DNA of 52,696 bases from Bacteriovoracaceae bacterium. Lineage in GTDB: Bacteria > Bdellovibrionota > Bacteriovoracia > Bacteriovoracales > Bacteriovoracaceae. Positions 1-9,669 of this stretch are shown here, one piece after another. The translations under genes and the position numbers were made by a program. Location of the stretch: positions 1 to 52,696 of the forward strand of contig QKCN01000004.1 of assembly GCA_003245675.1 (NCBI GenBank), in the 5' to 3' direction. Within the stretch, counting starts at the first letter, position 1. Each line of letters starts with the position of its first letter. The notes beneath the pieces were generated by a model that saw only the letters and a program-made list of their open reading frames with translations, ran no database searches and had not been told where the DNA came from.

Positions 1-112
1 CCAACGTCACCGCACGCTTGGCAAGTTCGAACGCTCTGTCCAGAGTGGCGGTGTCATCTGACTGTTCGCGAACCCAGGCGAGCGAAAGGATATGGGCCAG
101 CCTTGAATGCCA
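1..112 (-). other. GC-rich segment unlike the rest of the window; possible TPR-protein fragment
   Basis: This edge segment is visibly GC-rich while everything after about base 115 is AT-rich. Read on the minus strand, one frame is open from about 112 to 1 and gives a helical peptide containing AHILSLAWVRE and LDRAFELAKRAV. That resembles the tetratricopeptide repeats at the C-terminus of high-GC (alphaproteobacterial) adenylate cyclase-type proteins. The frame is closed by a stop at about 127-129, next to the tyrS stop codon. I infer a contig-edge chimera or a foreign fragment rather than a native gene; the family assignment is tentative because the piece is so short. Confidence 0.4.
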
Positions 113-135
113 TGAAAAGCAACTTTACTCATGAA

Positions 136-1362
136 TTACACCAATTTTAAAAAGCGACGCTTTCCAACTTTAATAACTTTGCCAACATAAGAATTATCTA
201 AATTGAGATTGGCATCCGAAATCTTGCCCTCATCAGGGTCAACAACCGAGATACTATTTTGCTTAATCAAGCGGCGAAACTCAGAATTAGAAGCAACGAC
301 TGCAGCATCACAGAGGGCCTTCATCAAACTCTCCCCTCTGACAAAAGCAAATTCTTCGACATCATCGGGCAACTGCTTGCGCGCAAAAACCTTCTCAAAC
401 TGAATGCGCATTTGATCGCCAACATCTTTGCCGTGATATTGCGCGACCACTCTTTCTGCCAAATGCTTTTTGGCCATATTGGGGTGAAGACGCTCTGCCT
501 TTAAATCATCAATAAAAGCCTTTGCTTCTGAGACAGTAAAATCAGCAACGTACATTGCATAATTTTCCATCAATTCATCAGGAATGCTCATGACCTTGCC
601 AAACTTATCAAAAGGCTCATCCAGCACTCCAATATAGTTGCCCAAACTTTTACTCATTTTTTCTTTGCCATCAGTTCCTAAAAGCAAAGGCAAGTTCATC
701 GCAACTTGTGGACGCTGACCTGCATTTTTCTGATAATCTCTTCCCATCAAAACATTAAACTTCTGATCCATTCCACCTAATTCAATATCAGCCTCAATGA
801 AAACAGAGTCCATTCCCTGCAAAACGGGATAGAAGAACTCATGCAGCCCCAAACTCATTCCTTCATCAATTCTCCTCTTAAAAGTATCGTGAGAAATAAG
901 CTTAGCCACTGTTGTTTGAGCGGCCCAACGCAAGATATCGGCAAGAGAGACATCTGCAAACCACTCTGATTGGTAACGAATAGTTGTTTTATCAGGATCT
1001 AAAACCTTGTAAACCTGCTCCATATAATTTTTGGCGTTGGCCGTAGTATCATCAATAGTGAGGGCGGGACGCGATTCATTTTTTCCGGTAGGGTCTCCAA
1101 TTTGCGCAGTATAATCGCCAATAATGACGATCCCGCGATGACCTAAATCTTGAAAGGCACGCATTTTACGAAAAGCAACCATGTGCCCAAGATGGACGTC
1201 AGGAGAAGTGGGGTCAATTCCCAATTTTATTTTTAAGGGGGTCTGAGTTTCAATAGACTTTTTGAGCATCGATTTAAACTCTTCTACTGGTGTTATTTCC
1301 ATACAACCAAAACTCAAAATCTCAAACTGTCTTGCTACTTCTTTGTCCAAATCCTGACTCAT
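136..1362 (-). CDS. tyrS: Tyrosyl-tRNA synthetase
   Basis: Class I aminoacyl-tRNA synthetase that charges tRNA-Tyr in the cytoplasm. The 408-residue product has the HIGH-type signature HLGH at 57-60, the tyrosine/adenylate-site segment GDYTAQIGDPTGK at 82-94, the KMSKS loop at 235-239 and a C-terminal S4-like RNA-binding region at about 340-408. Length and the compact TDGKEKMSKS loop fit the ~400-residue TyrZ-like bacterial type. The ATG is preceded by AAGGA at normal spacing. A sigma-70-like promoter lies about 40-65 bases upstream. It is a single-gene unit, divergent from the pterin synthase operon. The C-terminus is complete although the foreign-looking edge segment begins only ~25 bases beyond the stop. 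Confidence 0.97.
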   Translation of the reverse strand: MSQDLDKEVARQFEILSFGCMEITPVEEFKSMLKKSIETQTPLKIKLGIDPTSPDVHLGHMVAFRKMRAFQDLGHRGIVIIGDYTAQIGDPTGKNESRPALTIDDTTANAKNYMEQVYKVLDPDKTTIRYQSEWFADVSLADILRWAAQTTVAKLISHDTFKRRIDEGMSLGLHEFFYPVLQGMDSVFIEADIELGGMDQKFNVLMGRDYQKNAGQRPQVAMNLPLLLGTDGKEKMSKSLGNYIGVLDEPFDKFGKVMSIPDELMENYAMYVADFTVSEAKAFIDDLKAERLHPNMAKKHLAERVVAQYHGKDVGDQMRIQFEKVFARKQLPDDVEEFAFVRGESLMKALCDAAVVASNSEFRRLIKQNSISVVDPDEGKISDANLNLDNSYVGKVIKVGKRRFLKLV

Positions 1363-1398
1363 CGCTAAATCCTTGTAAAGATTATACTTTTCCGCGGT

Positions 1399-1428
1399 AT
1401 TCTACCCGATTTCCTCCTCGAAGGGCAA
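1399..1428 (-). promoter_or_regulatory. Sigma-70-like promoter of tyrS
   Basis: On the minus strand TTGCCC (1423-1428) and TAGAAT (1399-1404) are separated by 18 bases. This would give a leader of about 30 bases before the tyrS ATG. It was found by eye, with no experimental support. Confidence 0.5.
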
Positions 1429-1547
1429 GAGCTTCTTTACCCTTAATGGCAAAGACTCAACTATTTTCTAACACATTAATCACTTTCCAAAATGAGCGGA
1501 AAGCCTTATTCTTGCCGAAAAGTTATTACTAATTAAGTAGGCGCAAC

Positions 1548-2048
1548 ATGTCTCTGGAGACTTTTGCCATTCATATGGACCACGGTCCTTATCGTTTTTC
1601 TGCAATCCACTGTTTGGTTTTCAATAATCAGCAGCGAGAAGCGCTGCACGGTCATGATTTTTCCATGTCGCTTCACCTTGAGGTCGCCAAACTGGATCAA
1701 AATCAACTTGCCTTTGATTTTCTTAAGATTGATCCCTTACTAAAAGAGATCATTACAAAACTGAATCACAAAATTTTACTGCCGCTTAAAAATCCTCAAA
1801 TTTCAATCAAAGAAGAACAACACAATATCGTTATTTACTTGCCCCAAGATTTAGAAATAAAAATTCCTGCTCGCGAAGCTGTGCTTATGACCACAGACAA
1901 TGTCAGTACAGAGTTTTTGGCCCAATATCTTGGACAAGAAGTATTAGCATCCCTTGAGCATGATAAACGAATAACTCGGATCAAGGTAGAACTAGAAGAA
2001 GCTCCCCAACAAAAAGCAAGCTGGGAGAAAGCTATGAGGATTTTATGA
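1548..2048 (+). CDS. 6-pyruvoyl-tetrahydropterin synthase family protein (PTPS-III-like active site)
   Basis: Member of the QueD/PTPS zinc-enzyme family, 166 residues. Three zinc-ligand histidines are visible: H21 in RFSAIH, and H34 and H36 in the HGH motif. The normal catalytic Cys placed before HGH in QueD (CxxxHGH) is absent. Instead the sequence reads E31-A-L-H-G-H, the ExxHGH arrangement known for PTPS-III enzymes, which replace FolB in folate synthesis in some organisms. The only nearby Cys is C22, directly after the ligand H21. The usual xDH segment is represented by LNH, and the C-terminal region keeps an acidic stretch before SW. It is the first gene of a + operon and overlaps the next gene by ATGA. 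A folate role is inference; a queuosine or other pterin role remains possible. Confidence 0.75.
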   Translation: MSLETFAIHMDHGPYRFSAIHCLVFNNQQREALHGHDFSMSLHLEVAKLDQNQLAFDFLKIDPLLKEIITKLNHKILLPLKNPQISIKEEQHNIVIYLPQDLEIKIPAREAVLMTTDNVSTEFLAQYLGQEVLASLEHDKRITRIKVELEEAPQQKASWEKAMRIL

Positions 2049-2767
2049 TTTTTTCGGAACTCAAACCAGGCGTTTCAGTCTATGGCAAGTCCATTGAAGT
2101 TTTTAAAACAGAAGTAAAAGCAAAGTACCATCTTTACTTAATTGCAGGAACTCATGGTGATGAAGTGGAGGGAGTCTATATCCTCAAACGTCTATTTGAA
2201 TGGCTAAAAGCAGAGCATGATCTAGAAGAACTTTCCATCATCGTCATTCCCGTTCTTAATCCAGATGGGCATGAAGCCAATACGCGAACCAATGCCCGCG
2301 GAGTCGATCTCAACCGCAACTACCCAGGAAGCGACTGGAAAGATAAATTTGAACAAGCAAAATACAATCCTGGCCAAGGGCCAATGAGCGAACCTGAAAA
2401 TGAGTTTTTATGTAAGCTTTTGGAAAAATACCCTCCATTTCTTGTCATCAGCTTTCACTCTTGGAAGCCTCTTGTAAACTATAATGGAGACAGCCAAGAT
2501 ATTGCGCAGTTTATTTCAGAGCGCAATCACTATGAGCTCTCTCCCGATATTGGATATGAAACGCCTGGCTCCTTTGGAAGCTTTTTGCCAGAAAAATACC
2601 ATGCCGGTGTCATCACGATGGAATACCCGAACTTCACAGCTGACAAGTCGCTCAAGGATATTTGGGAAGAAAATGAAAAATCTCTAACCGAGCTTTTCAC
2701 CACTGATGTACTACAAGAGAAAGCAAGAGCATTCAGCGAAAAGATTAAAGATGAAAAAGGAAAATAA
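2045..2767 (+). CDS. M14-family zinc peptidase, MpaA-like murein peptide amidase
   Basis: The 240-residue product matches the length and motifs of MpaA, which cleaves the D-Glu/meso-Dap bond of murein peptides during wall recycling. Zinc ligands are H37 and E40 in GTHGDE and H138 in SFHSW. The substrate-binding segment DLNRNYPGSDW is at 89-99, and the catalytic Glu is E193 in TMEYPNF. No signal peptide is seen, which fits a cytoplasmic recycling enzyme. It overlaps the upstream pterin synthase gene by ATGA and abuts the acyltransferase gene, so the three are very likely co-transcribed. Exact substrate is inferred from family resemblance. Confidence 0.85.
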   Translation: MIFSELKPGVSVYGKSIEVFKTEVKAKYHLYLIAGTHGDEVEGVYILKRLFEWLKAEHDLEELSIIVIPVLNPDGHEANTRTNARGVDLNRNYPGSDWKDKFEQAKYNPGQGPMSEPENEFLCKLLEKYPPFLVISFHSWKPLVNYNGDSQDIAQFISERNHYELSPDIGYETPGSFGSFLPEKYHAGVITMEYPNFTADKSLKDIWEENEKSLTELFTTDVLQEKARAFSEKIKDEKGK

Positions 2768-3517
2768 TTGAATCTGCCGAGACAGATCCTAATCATTTGC
2801 CTACTCGTCCCTTTAAGTCTAATTATGATTGGCATTCCCCTCTGCCTCTCTTTTTTCTTGCCTCTGCGTCTCAATATTCCTTACGTGGGAAGAATTTGGA
2901 AAAACTTCATGTCCATTTTTCTCCGCTATGGACTTAATTCCCAGGTGACAATTGTTGATGAGCGCGACTTAAAAAAGCGCTCCAAACTCACGGGACTGAT
3001 TATCGCCAATCATCAAAGTATTATGGATATCCCCCTTCTAAGCCTAAAAACCCCAGTGGCTCCTATCTATAAAAAAGAACTTCTTAAAATCCCAGGTCTA
3101 AACTTTTTACTTATTGCTGGTCAAGGAATCGCGGTTGACCGTAAAAATGCACTTTCCCGCGAAAAGGCCAAACAAGAAACCCAACGCCGCCTCCAGCAAG
3201 GCCTCCCTGTCCAAATTTATCCCGAAGGAACCCGATCCAAAACAGGCTTTCCCAAAGAGTTTTCAGAAATTAAAAAATCACTGCTTTTCTTTGCTTTTGA
3301 ACAAAAAATCCCCATTACCGCAGCCTCAATGGCCGGAACAGAGAAGCTTTTGAATGGATGGCATTTTGTGTTCAACCGCCCTCTTTTTCTCAAAATCCAT
3401 AAACCTCTTTTTCCCCAAAATTTTTCAAATGCAGAAGAATTTGCTCGTGCAGCCTGGAATAAAGTCGAAGAAGGTGTGAAAGACGGAAAAAAATCTTTAA
3501 AGGAAGAATCTTTTTAG
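2768..3517 (+). CDS. plsC: 1-acyl-sn-glycerol-3-phosphate acyltransferase
   Basis: Membrane-associated acyltransferase that makes phosphatidic acid from lysophosphatidic acid. An N-terminal hydrophobic segment (about 7-32) is followed by the catalytic NHxxxxD motif at 81-87 (H82, D87) and the substrate-binding EGTR motif at 153-156. At 249 residues it has normal family length. Translation appears to start at a TTG placed directly after the stop of the preceding peptidase gene, implying translational coupling. The next gene (yciO) follows after ~36 bases in the same orientation. Confidence 0.9.
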   Translation: MNLPRQILIICLLVPLSLIMIGIPLCLSFFLPLRLNIPYVGRIWKNFMSIFLRYGLNSQVTIVDERDLKKRSKLTGLIIANHQSIMDIPLLSLKTPVAPIYKKELLKIPGLNFLLIAGQGIAVDRKNALSREKAKQETQRRLQQGLPVQIYPEGTRSKTGFPKEFSEIKKSLLFFAFEQKIPITAASMAGTEKLLNGWHFVFNRPLFLKIHKPLFPQNFSNAEEFARAAWNKVEEGVKDGKKSLKEESF

Positions 3518-3553
3518 ATAAGATTTAAGAAAACATAACAAGATGGAACAAAA

Positions 3554-4225
3554 ATGATCGAATATGTAATCGCAGAGAATCCCGATGACCGTATTATCCA
3601 AAAGGCCATACAAGAACTGAAAGCTGGCAATGTCATCGCTTTTCCGACAGATACAACTTGGGTATTAGCAGCATCCCCTCACTCAAAACCAGGAGTAGAA
3701 AAGCTCTATCGCATAAAAGGAATGGATCGCAAAAAGCATCTCAGTCTTATCTGTGATAGTATCTCCATGGCCAGCACTTATGCTCAAATTTCCAATGAAA
3801 CTTTTCGCCTCATTCGCCGTTTACTACCTGGACCTTATACTTTTATTTTTGAACCAACGAAAAATCTACCACGCATTATTGAGTCATATCGACGAGACAG
3901 ACAAATTGGGATTCGTATACCTGAATCCAAACTAGCACAAAGAATCGTGGAATTTTTTGAATCACCTTTGCTCGCCACATCCCTCTCTTACTCAATGCTC
4001 ATCGAAGGAACTGACCGCTCAGATATTTACGACCCAAGCTCTGAAGAAATTTATAGTTATATGGTTGAAAATGCCTTTATGGGAAAAGTTGAAATGGTCA
4101 TCGACCCAGGTGATATTGTCATGAAAGGACAAAGTACCATTATTGATTTTTCAGACAGTAATGTTCCCAATATTGTTCGCAAAGGTGCAGGTTCGGTTAT
4201 CCCTTTTGGGGGACAGGCAGATTAA
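3554..4225 (+). CDS. yciO: Sua5/YciO/YrdC family protein, YciO type
   Basis: A 223-residue protein of the threonylcarbamoyl-AMP synthase fold. The nucleotide-binding start FPTDTTW (about 30-36), the KRxxK-like segment around KGMDRKKHLSL and the GPYTFI motif are all recognisable. Overall it resembles E. coli YciO more than TsaC, whose role is in t6A tRNA modification; YciO activity is less certain. The usual Tyr after PTDT is Trp here. The gene ends the pterin synthase/plsC operon and its last 29 bases overlap the 3' end of truB on the opposite strand. Confidence 0.85.
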   Translation: MIEYVIAENPDDRIIQKAIQELKAGNVIAFPTDTTWVLAASPHSKPGVEKLYRIKGMDRKKHLSLICDSISMASTYAQISNETFRLIRRLLPGPYTFIFEPTKNLPRIIESYRRDRQIGIRIPESKLAQRIVEFFESPLLATSLSYSMLIEGTDRSDIYDPSSEEIYSYMVENAFMGKVEMVIDPGDIVMKGQSTIIDFSDSNVPNIVRKGAGSVIPFGGQAD

Positions 4226-5108
4226 AAATCACTTTAATTAATCCGCCTTGCTGTAATAGTCCGAGCCCAAGTAGCTCTTGCTGGTTGCTATAAACCCAGA
4301 CACGCTCTTCCTCTATGCTTTTGCTCTCTTCACTTAGAGTGACAGGATTTCCATGTCCATATGCAATTGAATCCTCAAGAGAAAGAATAACTTTTTTAAA
4401 TTTAAAAAAGTCAGTCATCAAAATCGATTTTGCGTCTCGCTGGTCTTCAAACAGTGCCAGAGGAATTCCAGCTCGACTACAAGCATCTCCAACCTGCTCT
4501 CGCATCAATCCGACGAGAGTTCCCACGGTCCCCAAATGCACTGCAATATCTTCAAAAAGAGTTCTAATATATGTACCAGAAGATGCCTGCACCCTTAATG
4601 ATAAATAAGGGAAACGAAAATGAACGACTTCAATTTCGTGAATAAACCGCTCTACGGGCTGTTTTTTTATTTCAACCCCTTGCCTTTTCCAATCACACAA
4701 CTTTTTGCCTTGAAATTTCGTCGCTGAAAAAGCGGGTGGAGCCTGCCAATAAGTTCCTAGAAATTTATCCTGAATACTTTCTTGAATAAACTTTCTATCG
4801 AAATGGGCAATGACGGTTTTAAGAAACTCACTGTCATCACGAGACTTTTCTTCTCCTGTATAGTCTCCAGAATCTGTCGCAATACCCAACTTCCCTACGG
4901 CCAAATAGGTTTTAGGAAAAGAGGCATGAACTAATTCATTTAGCCGTGTGGCCGAATCCGTTGCCACAAGTAGAACTCCTGTAGCAAAGGGATCAAGAGT
5001 TCCAAAATGGCCAATTTTTTTTATAGATTTCCCCAAAGACCTCTTAAGGCGATTTACAACTTGTGCAGAAGTAAGTCCTCGGGGCTTAAAGATGTTATAA
5101 ATCTTCAT
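4197..5108 (-). CDS. truB: tRNA pseudouridine(55) synthase TruB
   Basis: Makes pseudouridine 55 in the T-loop of tRNAs. The catalytic Asp is D39 in the motif GHFGTLDPFATG (33-44), and the N-terminal KPRGLTS and C-terminal RNA-binding region are present. I start at the ATG at 5106-5108, giving MKIYNIFKPRG and 303 residues; a reading from 5156 would only add an unrelated extension inside rbfA. The start lies 14 bases inside rbfA, indicating translational coupling. Last gene of the rimP-nusA-infB-rbfA-truB operon; its end overlaps yciO on the other strand. Confidence 0.95.
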   Translation of the reverse strand: MKIYNIFKPRGLTSAQVVNRLKRSLGKSIKKIGHFGTLDPFATGVLLVATDSATRLNELVHASFPKTYLAVGKLGIATDSGDYTGEEKSRDDSEFLKTVIAHFDRKFIQESIQDKFLGTYWQAPPAFSATKFQGKKLCDWKRQGVEIKKQPVERFIHEIEVVHFRFPYLSLRVQASSGTYIRTLFEDIAVHLGTVGTLVGLMREQVGDACSRAGIPLALFEDQRDAKSILMTDFFKFKKVILSLEDSIAYGHGNPVTLSEESKSIEEERVWVYSNQQELLGLGLLQQGGLIKVIFNLPVPQKG

Positions 5109-5460
5109 CTGTAGAGCTAGATTCTTCTTCGATGAGATTCTCAATAAAGTTCTCATCTTCGAAACTGGAATCGTAAACGACTCTAAGTTCAGGAGCTTGA
5201 CGATAATTTAAGGTCTGAGCAAGCTCCCGACGCATACGAGATGTTGCTGCGCTAATGGCAGCTTTGGCATCTCCACGCTTGTGTGCATCATAAGTATCCC
5301 AATAAACAGTGGCAACAGAGAAATCCTTATTCAACTCAACTTTGGTAATAGAAACCATATTCAAACGAGAATCAGAGGCTTTGCGACGCAAGAAGAGATT
5401 AAGAGTATTCATAATCTCTTCTTGAAACTTATGCTTAGAAAAACTATTCTTACGGGCCAA
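5095..5460 (-). CDS. rbfA: 30S ribosome-binding factor A
   Basis: A 121-residue cold-shock/ribosome maturation factor that binds the 30S subunit and helps 16S rRNA 5'-end processing. The KH-like fold is suggested by ITKVELNKDFSVATVYW, the RRELAQTLNYRQAPELRV segment and the acidic tail. It lies between infB (14 bases upstream) and truB (14-base overlap), the standard order of this operon. Confidence 0.93.
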   Translation of the reverse strand: MARKNSFSKHKFQEEIMNTLNLFLRRKASDSRLNMVSITKVELNKDFSVATVYWDTYDAHKRGDAKAAISAATSRMRRELAQTLNYRQAPELRVVYDSSFEDENFIENLIEEESSSTDEDL

Positions 5461-5474
5461 GTCTTCCTCTCCTC

Positions 5475-8174
5475 TTACTGAATAAGTTCATGCTCTAACT
5501 TGCGAGCTTTTTCTTCCATAATATAAGCCTCGAAAATATCGGCGACTTTAATATCATTAAAATTTTCAAGCGCAATACCACATTCATATCCAGAAGCCAC
5601 TTCTTTAACATCATCTTTAAAGCGTTTAAGAGAAGAAAGCTTTCCATCAAATATAATTTTACCATCGCGAAGCAAGCGTACACTGCATCCTTTTTGGATT
5701 TTTCCATCAATAACAGCACTACCTGCAATTGCTCCAATCTTAGGAATATTGAAAACATCACGAACTTCAGCACGTCCAACATAAACTTCAACAGACTCAG
5801 GAGACAACATCCCCTCAAGGGCCAAAGTAATATCTTGGATCAATTCATAAATAATGGAGTAATTTTTAATTTGCACCCCTTTCTGTTCGGCCAAAGCACG
5901 AGCCGAAGTGATTGGACGCATATTAAATCCAAAAATATAACCACCAACAGAACTTGCATGAAGCACATCATTATCATTGATCGCACCAACACCACCGCCA
6001 ATAACTTCGACTTTAACTTCATTATTGCCCAAAGCCTCAATTGCTTGCTTAATCGCCTCAAAAGATCCTTGAACATCAGCACGAACAATAAGTTTAAGAA
6101 CTTTTTGCTCTTCTGCAGGTGCGCTAGCAAAGAAGTCTTCCAGACTATTAACCTGAGTACTAGAAATCGCCTCAAGCTCTTTGCGTTTGGTAATTCTGTT
6201 ATCAACCACTTTCTTCGCTTCACGCTCATTTTTTAAGACGTTAACAATATCGCCAGGTAGCGGAGGAGTTTCTAAACCAATAATTTGAACAGGAGTAGAA
6301 GGACCTGCTTTTTTCAAAAGTTTTCCAGAAAAATCCATCAAACTTCTCGCACGTCCTAAAGTTTCTCCCGCAACGAGAGAATCTCCTTGAGACAAAGTTC
6401 CTTTCTGAACCAAAATTGTTGCAACGGTTCCACGTCCCTTTTCAACTTTGGATTCGATGACAACACCTTCAGCAGGTCCCTTTGGATCTGCTCTCAGCTC
6501 CATCATCTCAGTTTGAACCTTAATTCCTTCAAGCAAACTATCAATTCCTTCACCAGTATGAGCTGAAACTGGGCAGAACTGAGTATCTCCACCCCATTCT
6601 TCTGGAACAAGGCTAAATTCAGTAAGTTCTTGCTTAATTCTTTCAGGGTTTGCCCCTTCTTTATCCATTTTATTGATCGCCACAACAATAGGAACCCCTG
6701 CATTTTGACAAAAACGAATAGACTCTTTTGTTTGAGGCATTACACCATCATCGGCAGCAACAACGAGAACTACAAGGTCCGTAACGTCTGCCCCTCTTTG
6801 TCTCATGGACGCAAAAGCTGCATGGCCAGGAGTATCTAAAAATGTAATGAGAGAACCTGAAACCTCAACTGAATATGCTCCAATATGTTGAGTAATCCCT
6901 CCAGCTTCTCCTGAAGCAACTTTTGCTTTTCGGATATAATCTAGAAGGCTTGTTTTCCCATGATCCACATGTCCCATAACAGTAATAATGGGTGTTCGAA
7001 GAGGAATAGAACTCTTATCAACGTCCTCTTTTTTCAAGATCTCTTCTTCATTAAATGCTCTATTTTCAACGCGATAATTATAAAGGTTTGCAATTTCTGA
7101 AGCAAGCTTAAGACCAACGTAGTCAGTAGGTCGAACAAGTAAATTAAGCTCAAGACAGCTAGCTGCAAGTTTATCAAATTTCACACTGAGTTTTTGTGCA
7201 AGCTCTTCCAGAGAACAAGAATCATGAATTCCAAGAACCCTTTTGCTCTCTTTCACTTCTGTCACTTCCGTTTTTTGCCCATGTCCTACAAAAATTTTCT
7301 TTCTTTTTGCCGGAACATAGTAGCCACGCCCCATCGCCCCCATTACGTAGGTTTTAAGTTCTTCTTCAGAACGGGCATCGGAAAGATCAGTTTTCTTTAA
7401 ACTACCGGCCTTGCCTTTGGTTCCCATCATAGCGGCTAAGCCTCCAAGTTTTTTCTTAGAAGCAACATCATCCTTTTCATCGACAAAATTACGATCTGGA
7501 GATGCCTTTTTTCGAAGATTGCTAGATTCAGACGATGCCTCATCCTGGGCCTCCTCAACCTCTTCCTCTTCCTTTTCTTCGGGAATATAAATCGGCGTAA
7601 AGGTATGCATTTTTTCCTTGAAGATAACTTCCTCTTCTGAAACTTCTGAATCCTCATCATCTTCTACAACATCGTCATCCTCAGAGTCTGAAGGTTCACT
7701 TACAATTTGTAGCTCTCGCACAATTCCAGTCTCTTCATAAAGCTGGTTTGTTTCTGAGTCATTAGACTCTACAAAATCGTCCAATCTATCTCCGTTATCT
7801 TCATCCATATCGCCATCTTGATCTTGCAAACTTTTGCGAATAACTGATGCTTTACGACGAATAACTTTTTTGCCAGAACCAGCATCATCACCATCATCAT
7901 CACTTGCTGCATCAAGTTGATCTTGGGGCTTAACAGTTGTCACTTTCTTATTAACAACCTTTTTCTTCTTAACGACTTTTTTCTTTGCCTTCGCACTTTT
8001 ATCTTCTGAATCATCTTCAGCAGGCGCCAAATCAGCCATTACCTTCGCTAGATCATCATCACTGAGAGTCGACATATGATTTCGAATATCAAATCCCTGC
8101 TCTTTCAGTTTTTCAACTAAATCCAAAGGACGCATGCCTATTTCATTGGCAACTTCAAAAACTTTTTTAGGCAT
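5475..8174 (-). CDS. infB: Translation initiation factor IF-2
   Basis: GTPase that delivers initiator fMet-tRNA to the 30S subunit and promotes subunit joining. About 899 residues: an IF2_N domain at 1-50 ([19 protein letters not shown]), a long highly charged Lys- and Asp/Glu-rich linker (about 50-300), then the G domain with GHVDHGKT near 400-407 and NKMD near 500-503, and domains III and IV at the C-terminus. Start chosen at the ATG at 8172-8174, with GGAG six bases upstream; an in-frame TTG just before it is less likely. It is followed closely by rbfA and lies 62 bases after nusA. Confidence 0.97.
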   Translation of the reverse strand: MPKKVFEVANEIGMRPLDLVEKLKEQGFDIRNHMSTLSDDDLAKVMADLAPAEDDSEDKSAKAKKKVVKKKKVVNKKVTTVKPQDQLDAASDDDGDDAGSGKKVIRRKASVIRKSLQDQDGDMDEDNGDRLDDFVESNDSETNQLYEETGIVRELQIVSEPSDSEDDDVVEDDEDSEVSEEEVIFKEKMHTFTPIYIPEEKEEEEVEEAQDEASSESSNLRKKASPDRNFVDEKDDVASKKKLGGLAAMMGTKGKAGSLKKTDLSDARSEEELKTYVMGAMGRGYYVPAKRKKIFVGHGQKTEVTEVKESKRVLGIHDSCSLEELAQKLSVKFDKLAASCLELNLLVRPTDYVGLKLASEIANLYNYRVENRAFNEEEILKKEDVDKSSIPLRTPIITVMGHVDHGKTSLLDYIRKAKVASGEAGGITQHIGAYSVEVSGSLITFLDTPGHAAFASMRQRGADVTDLVVLVVAADDGVMPQTKESIRFCQNAGVPIVVAINKMDKEGANPERIKQELTEFSLVPEEWGGDTQFCPVSAHTGEGIDSLLEGIKVQTEMMELRADPKGPAEGVVIESKVEKGRGTVATILVQKGTLSQGDSLVAGETLGRARSLMDFSGKLLKKAGPSTPVQIIGLETPPLPGDIVNVLKNEREAKKVVDNRITKRKELEAISSTQVNSLEDFFASAPAEEQKVLKLIVRADVQGSFEAIKQAIEALGNNEVKVEVIGGGVGAINDNDVLHASSVGGYIFGFNMRPITSARALAEQKGVQIKNYSIIYELIQDITLALEGMLSPESVEVYVGRAEVRDVFNIPKIGAIAGSAVIDGKIQKGCSVRLLRDGKIIFDGKLSSLKRFKDDVKEVASGYECGIALENFNDIKVADIFEAYIMEEKARKLEHELIQ

Positions 8175-8236
8175 CAATCTCTCCTGTTTTATTAAAACAA
8201 AAACTAATCTTTTTTCTTAACCAAACTCACCGCGTC

Positions 8237-9655
8237 TTATTTTAGTTTAAAAGCTGCAAGTTCCTCTCTAAGTCTTCTTTCAGCATCAGAGAATTTCGAT
8301 TTATCATCAGAGTCAGAGCGTCCAGCAGAATCATCATTGGCCCTAAAACCATCACGGCTAGGAACAGCTGATGCTGAAACAAAGTCTTCACCCTCTTCTG
8401 GCTCAAGAACTAATTCACCTGCTTCAACGGCTTGGCTTGCAGCTTCTACAATTCCAGCAATTGTGCTCTCATCAGCTGCAGTCATTTTCACAAGGTCCTT
8501 AGGATCGGCAGCTGACAAATCGATAATAGACATCACGCCACCTTGAACCAATGCTTGTGCCATTGCGGGATTAACAACCTCAAGTTGAGAAAGATTTTCA
8601 ACTGACTTTTTAATTTTCTCTTGAAGTTTGCTTTTAGAAATAATATCGACCTTCCATCCACTCAACATAGAAGCCAAACGAACATTTTGTCCACGGCGTC
8701 CAATGGCCAAAGCCAATTGGTCTTCCTCAACAACAACACTCATCGTTTTCATCTCACTGTCCAACATAATGGAAGTGATTTCGGATGGGGCCAAAGCATT
8801 GCGCACAAAAGTTTCCATATCAGGACTCCAGCGAACAATATCAATTTTTTCGCCTTGAAGCTCTGTCACAATACTTTGTACACGTGAGCCTTTCATACCA
8901 ACGCAAGCACCAACTGGATCAATATCACGGTCTGCAGTATAAACTGCGATCTTCGCTCTTTGTCCTGGCTCTCTCGCCGCTGCTTTTATCTGAATTGTTC
9001 CATCTGCAATCTCAGGAACCTCTGTTTCAAAAAGTTTTACAAGGAATAGAGGACTTGTTCTGGTCAAGCGGATTTCAGGACCTTTATTAGTCATCACCAC
9101 TTCAGTCAAATAGGCTTGAATTCTATCGCCAGTTTTAAAAACCTCACCAGGAATGATCTCTCTACGAGTTAATACGGCATCAGCCTTACCAAGATCAACA
9201 ATAACGTTGCCTCTTTCATAACGACGAGCAATCCCTGTAATCAACTCCCCTTCACGATGCTTAAACTCTGAAAAGAGAATATCACGTTCAGCATCACGAA
9301 TTCTTTGAAAAATAATTTGTTTCGCAGTTTGAATATCAACACGAGTAAAGCCAGGGTTTTCAATTTTAATTCCCAGTTGATCCCCAATCTCACAATCAGG
9401 ATCAAGCTCACGAGCTTTTGATAGGCCAACTTCACGAATGCCATCACGAACTTCATCTACCACGTTTTTATATTGGTAAATTTCGATTTCACCTTCTTCT
9501 ACATTGTATTTAGTTTCATACTCTCCTTGAATGCCAAATTTCTTTCTGGCCGCGACAAGAAAAGCTTGCTCAACAGCAGAAACCACTAATTCCTTTTTGA
9601 TTCCTCTGTCCTTGCCTAATTGCTCAATCACTCGTCCTAATTCTGAAAAGTCCAC
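8237..9655 (-). CDS. nusA: Transcription termination/antitermination factor NusA
   Basis: RNA polymerase-binding pausing and termination factor, 472 residues. The N-terminal domain (1-125) begins with a typical LGRVIEQLGKDRGI. The S1 domain (about 130-200), and KH1/KH2 with VGACVGMKGSRVQSIVTEL and AIGRRGQNVRLASMLSGW (about 245-345) are clear, followed by a helical region and an acidic tail. It starts with GTG behind AAGGAGA. It lies 14 bases after rimP. NusA autoregulates this operon in E. coli, relevant to the leader terminator noted here. Confidence 0.96.
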   Translation of the reverse strand: MDFSELGRVIEQLGKDRGIKKELVVSAVEQAFLVAARKKFGIQGEYETKYNVEEGEIEIYQYKNVVDEVRDGIREVGLSKARELDPDCEIGDQLGIKIENPGFTRVDIQTAKQIIFQRIRDAERDILFSEFKHREGELITGIARRYERGNVIVDLGKADAVLTRREIIPGEVFKTGDRIQAYLTEVVMTNKGPEIRLTRTSPLFLVKLFETEVPEIADGTIQIKAAAREPGQRAKIAVYTADRDIDPVGACVGMKGSRVQSIVTELQGEKIDIVRWSPDMETFVRNALAPSEITSIMLDSEMKTMSVVVEEDQLALAIGRRGQNVRLASMLSGWKVDIISKSKLQEKIKKSVENLSQLEVVNPAMAQALVQGGVMSIIDLSAADPKDLVKMTAADESTIAGIVEAASQAVEAGELVLEPEEGEDFVSASAVPSRDGFRANDDSAGRSDSDDKSKFSDAERRLREELAAFKLK

Positions 9656-9669
9656 TAGAATCTCCTTTT

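Noticed and set aside
1420-1443. Inverted repeat with AAGGG and CCCTT arms in the tyrS upstream region
   Set aside because: No U-run on either strand and the arms are imperfect; it overlaps the tyrS promoter -35 and is not a convincing terminator.
5694-6236. Open frame of 180 codons on the + strand
   Set aside because: Antisense to infB, Asn/Thr-rich composition typical of a shadow frame.
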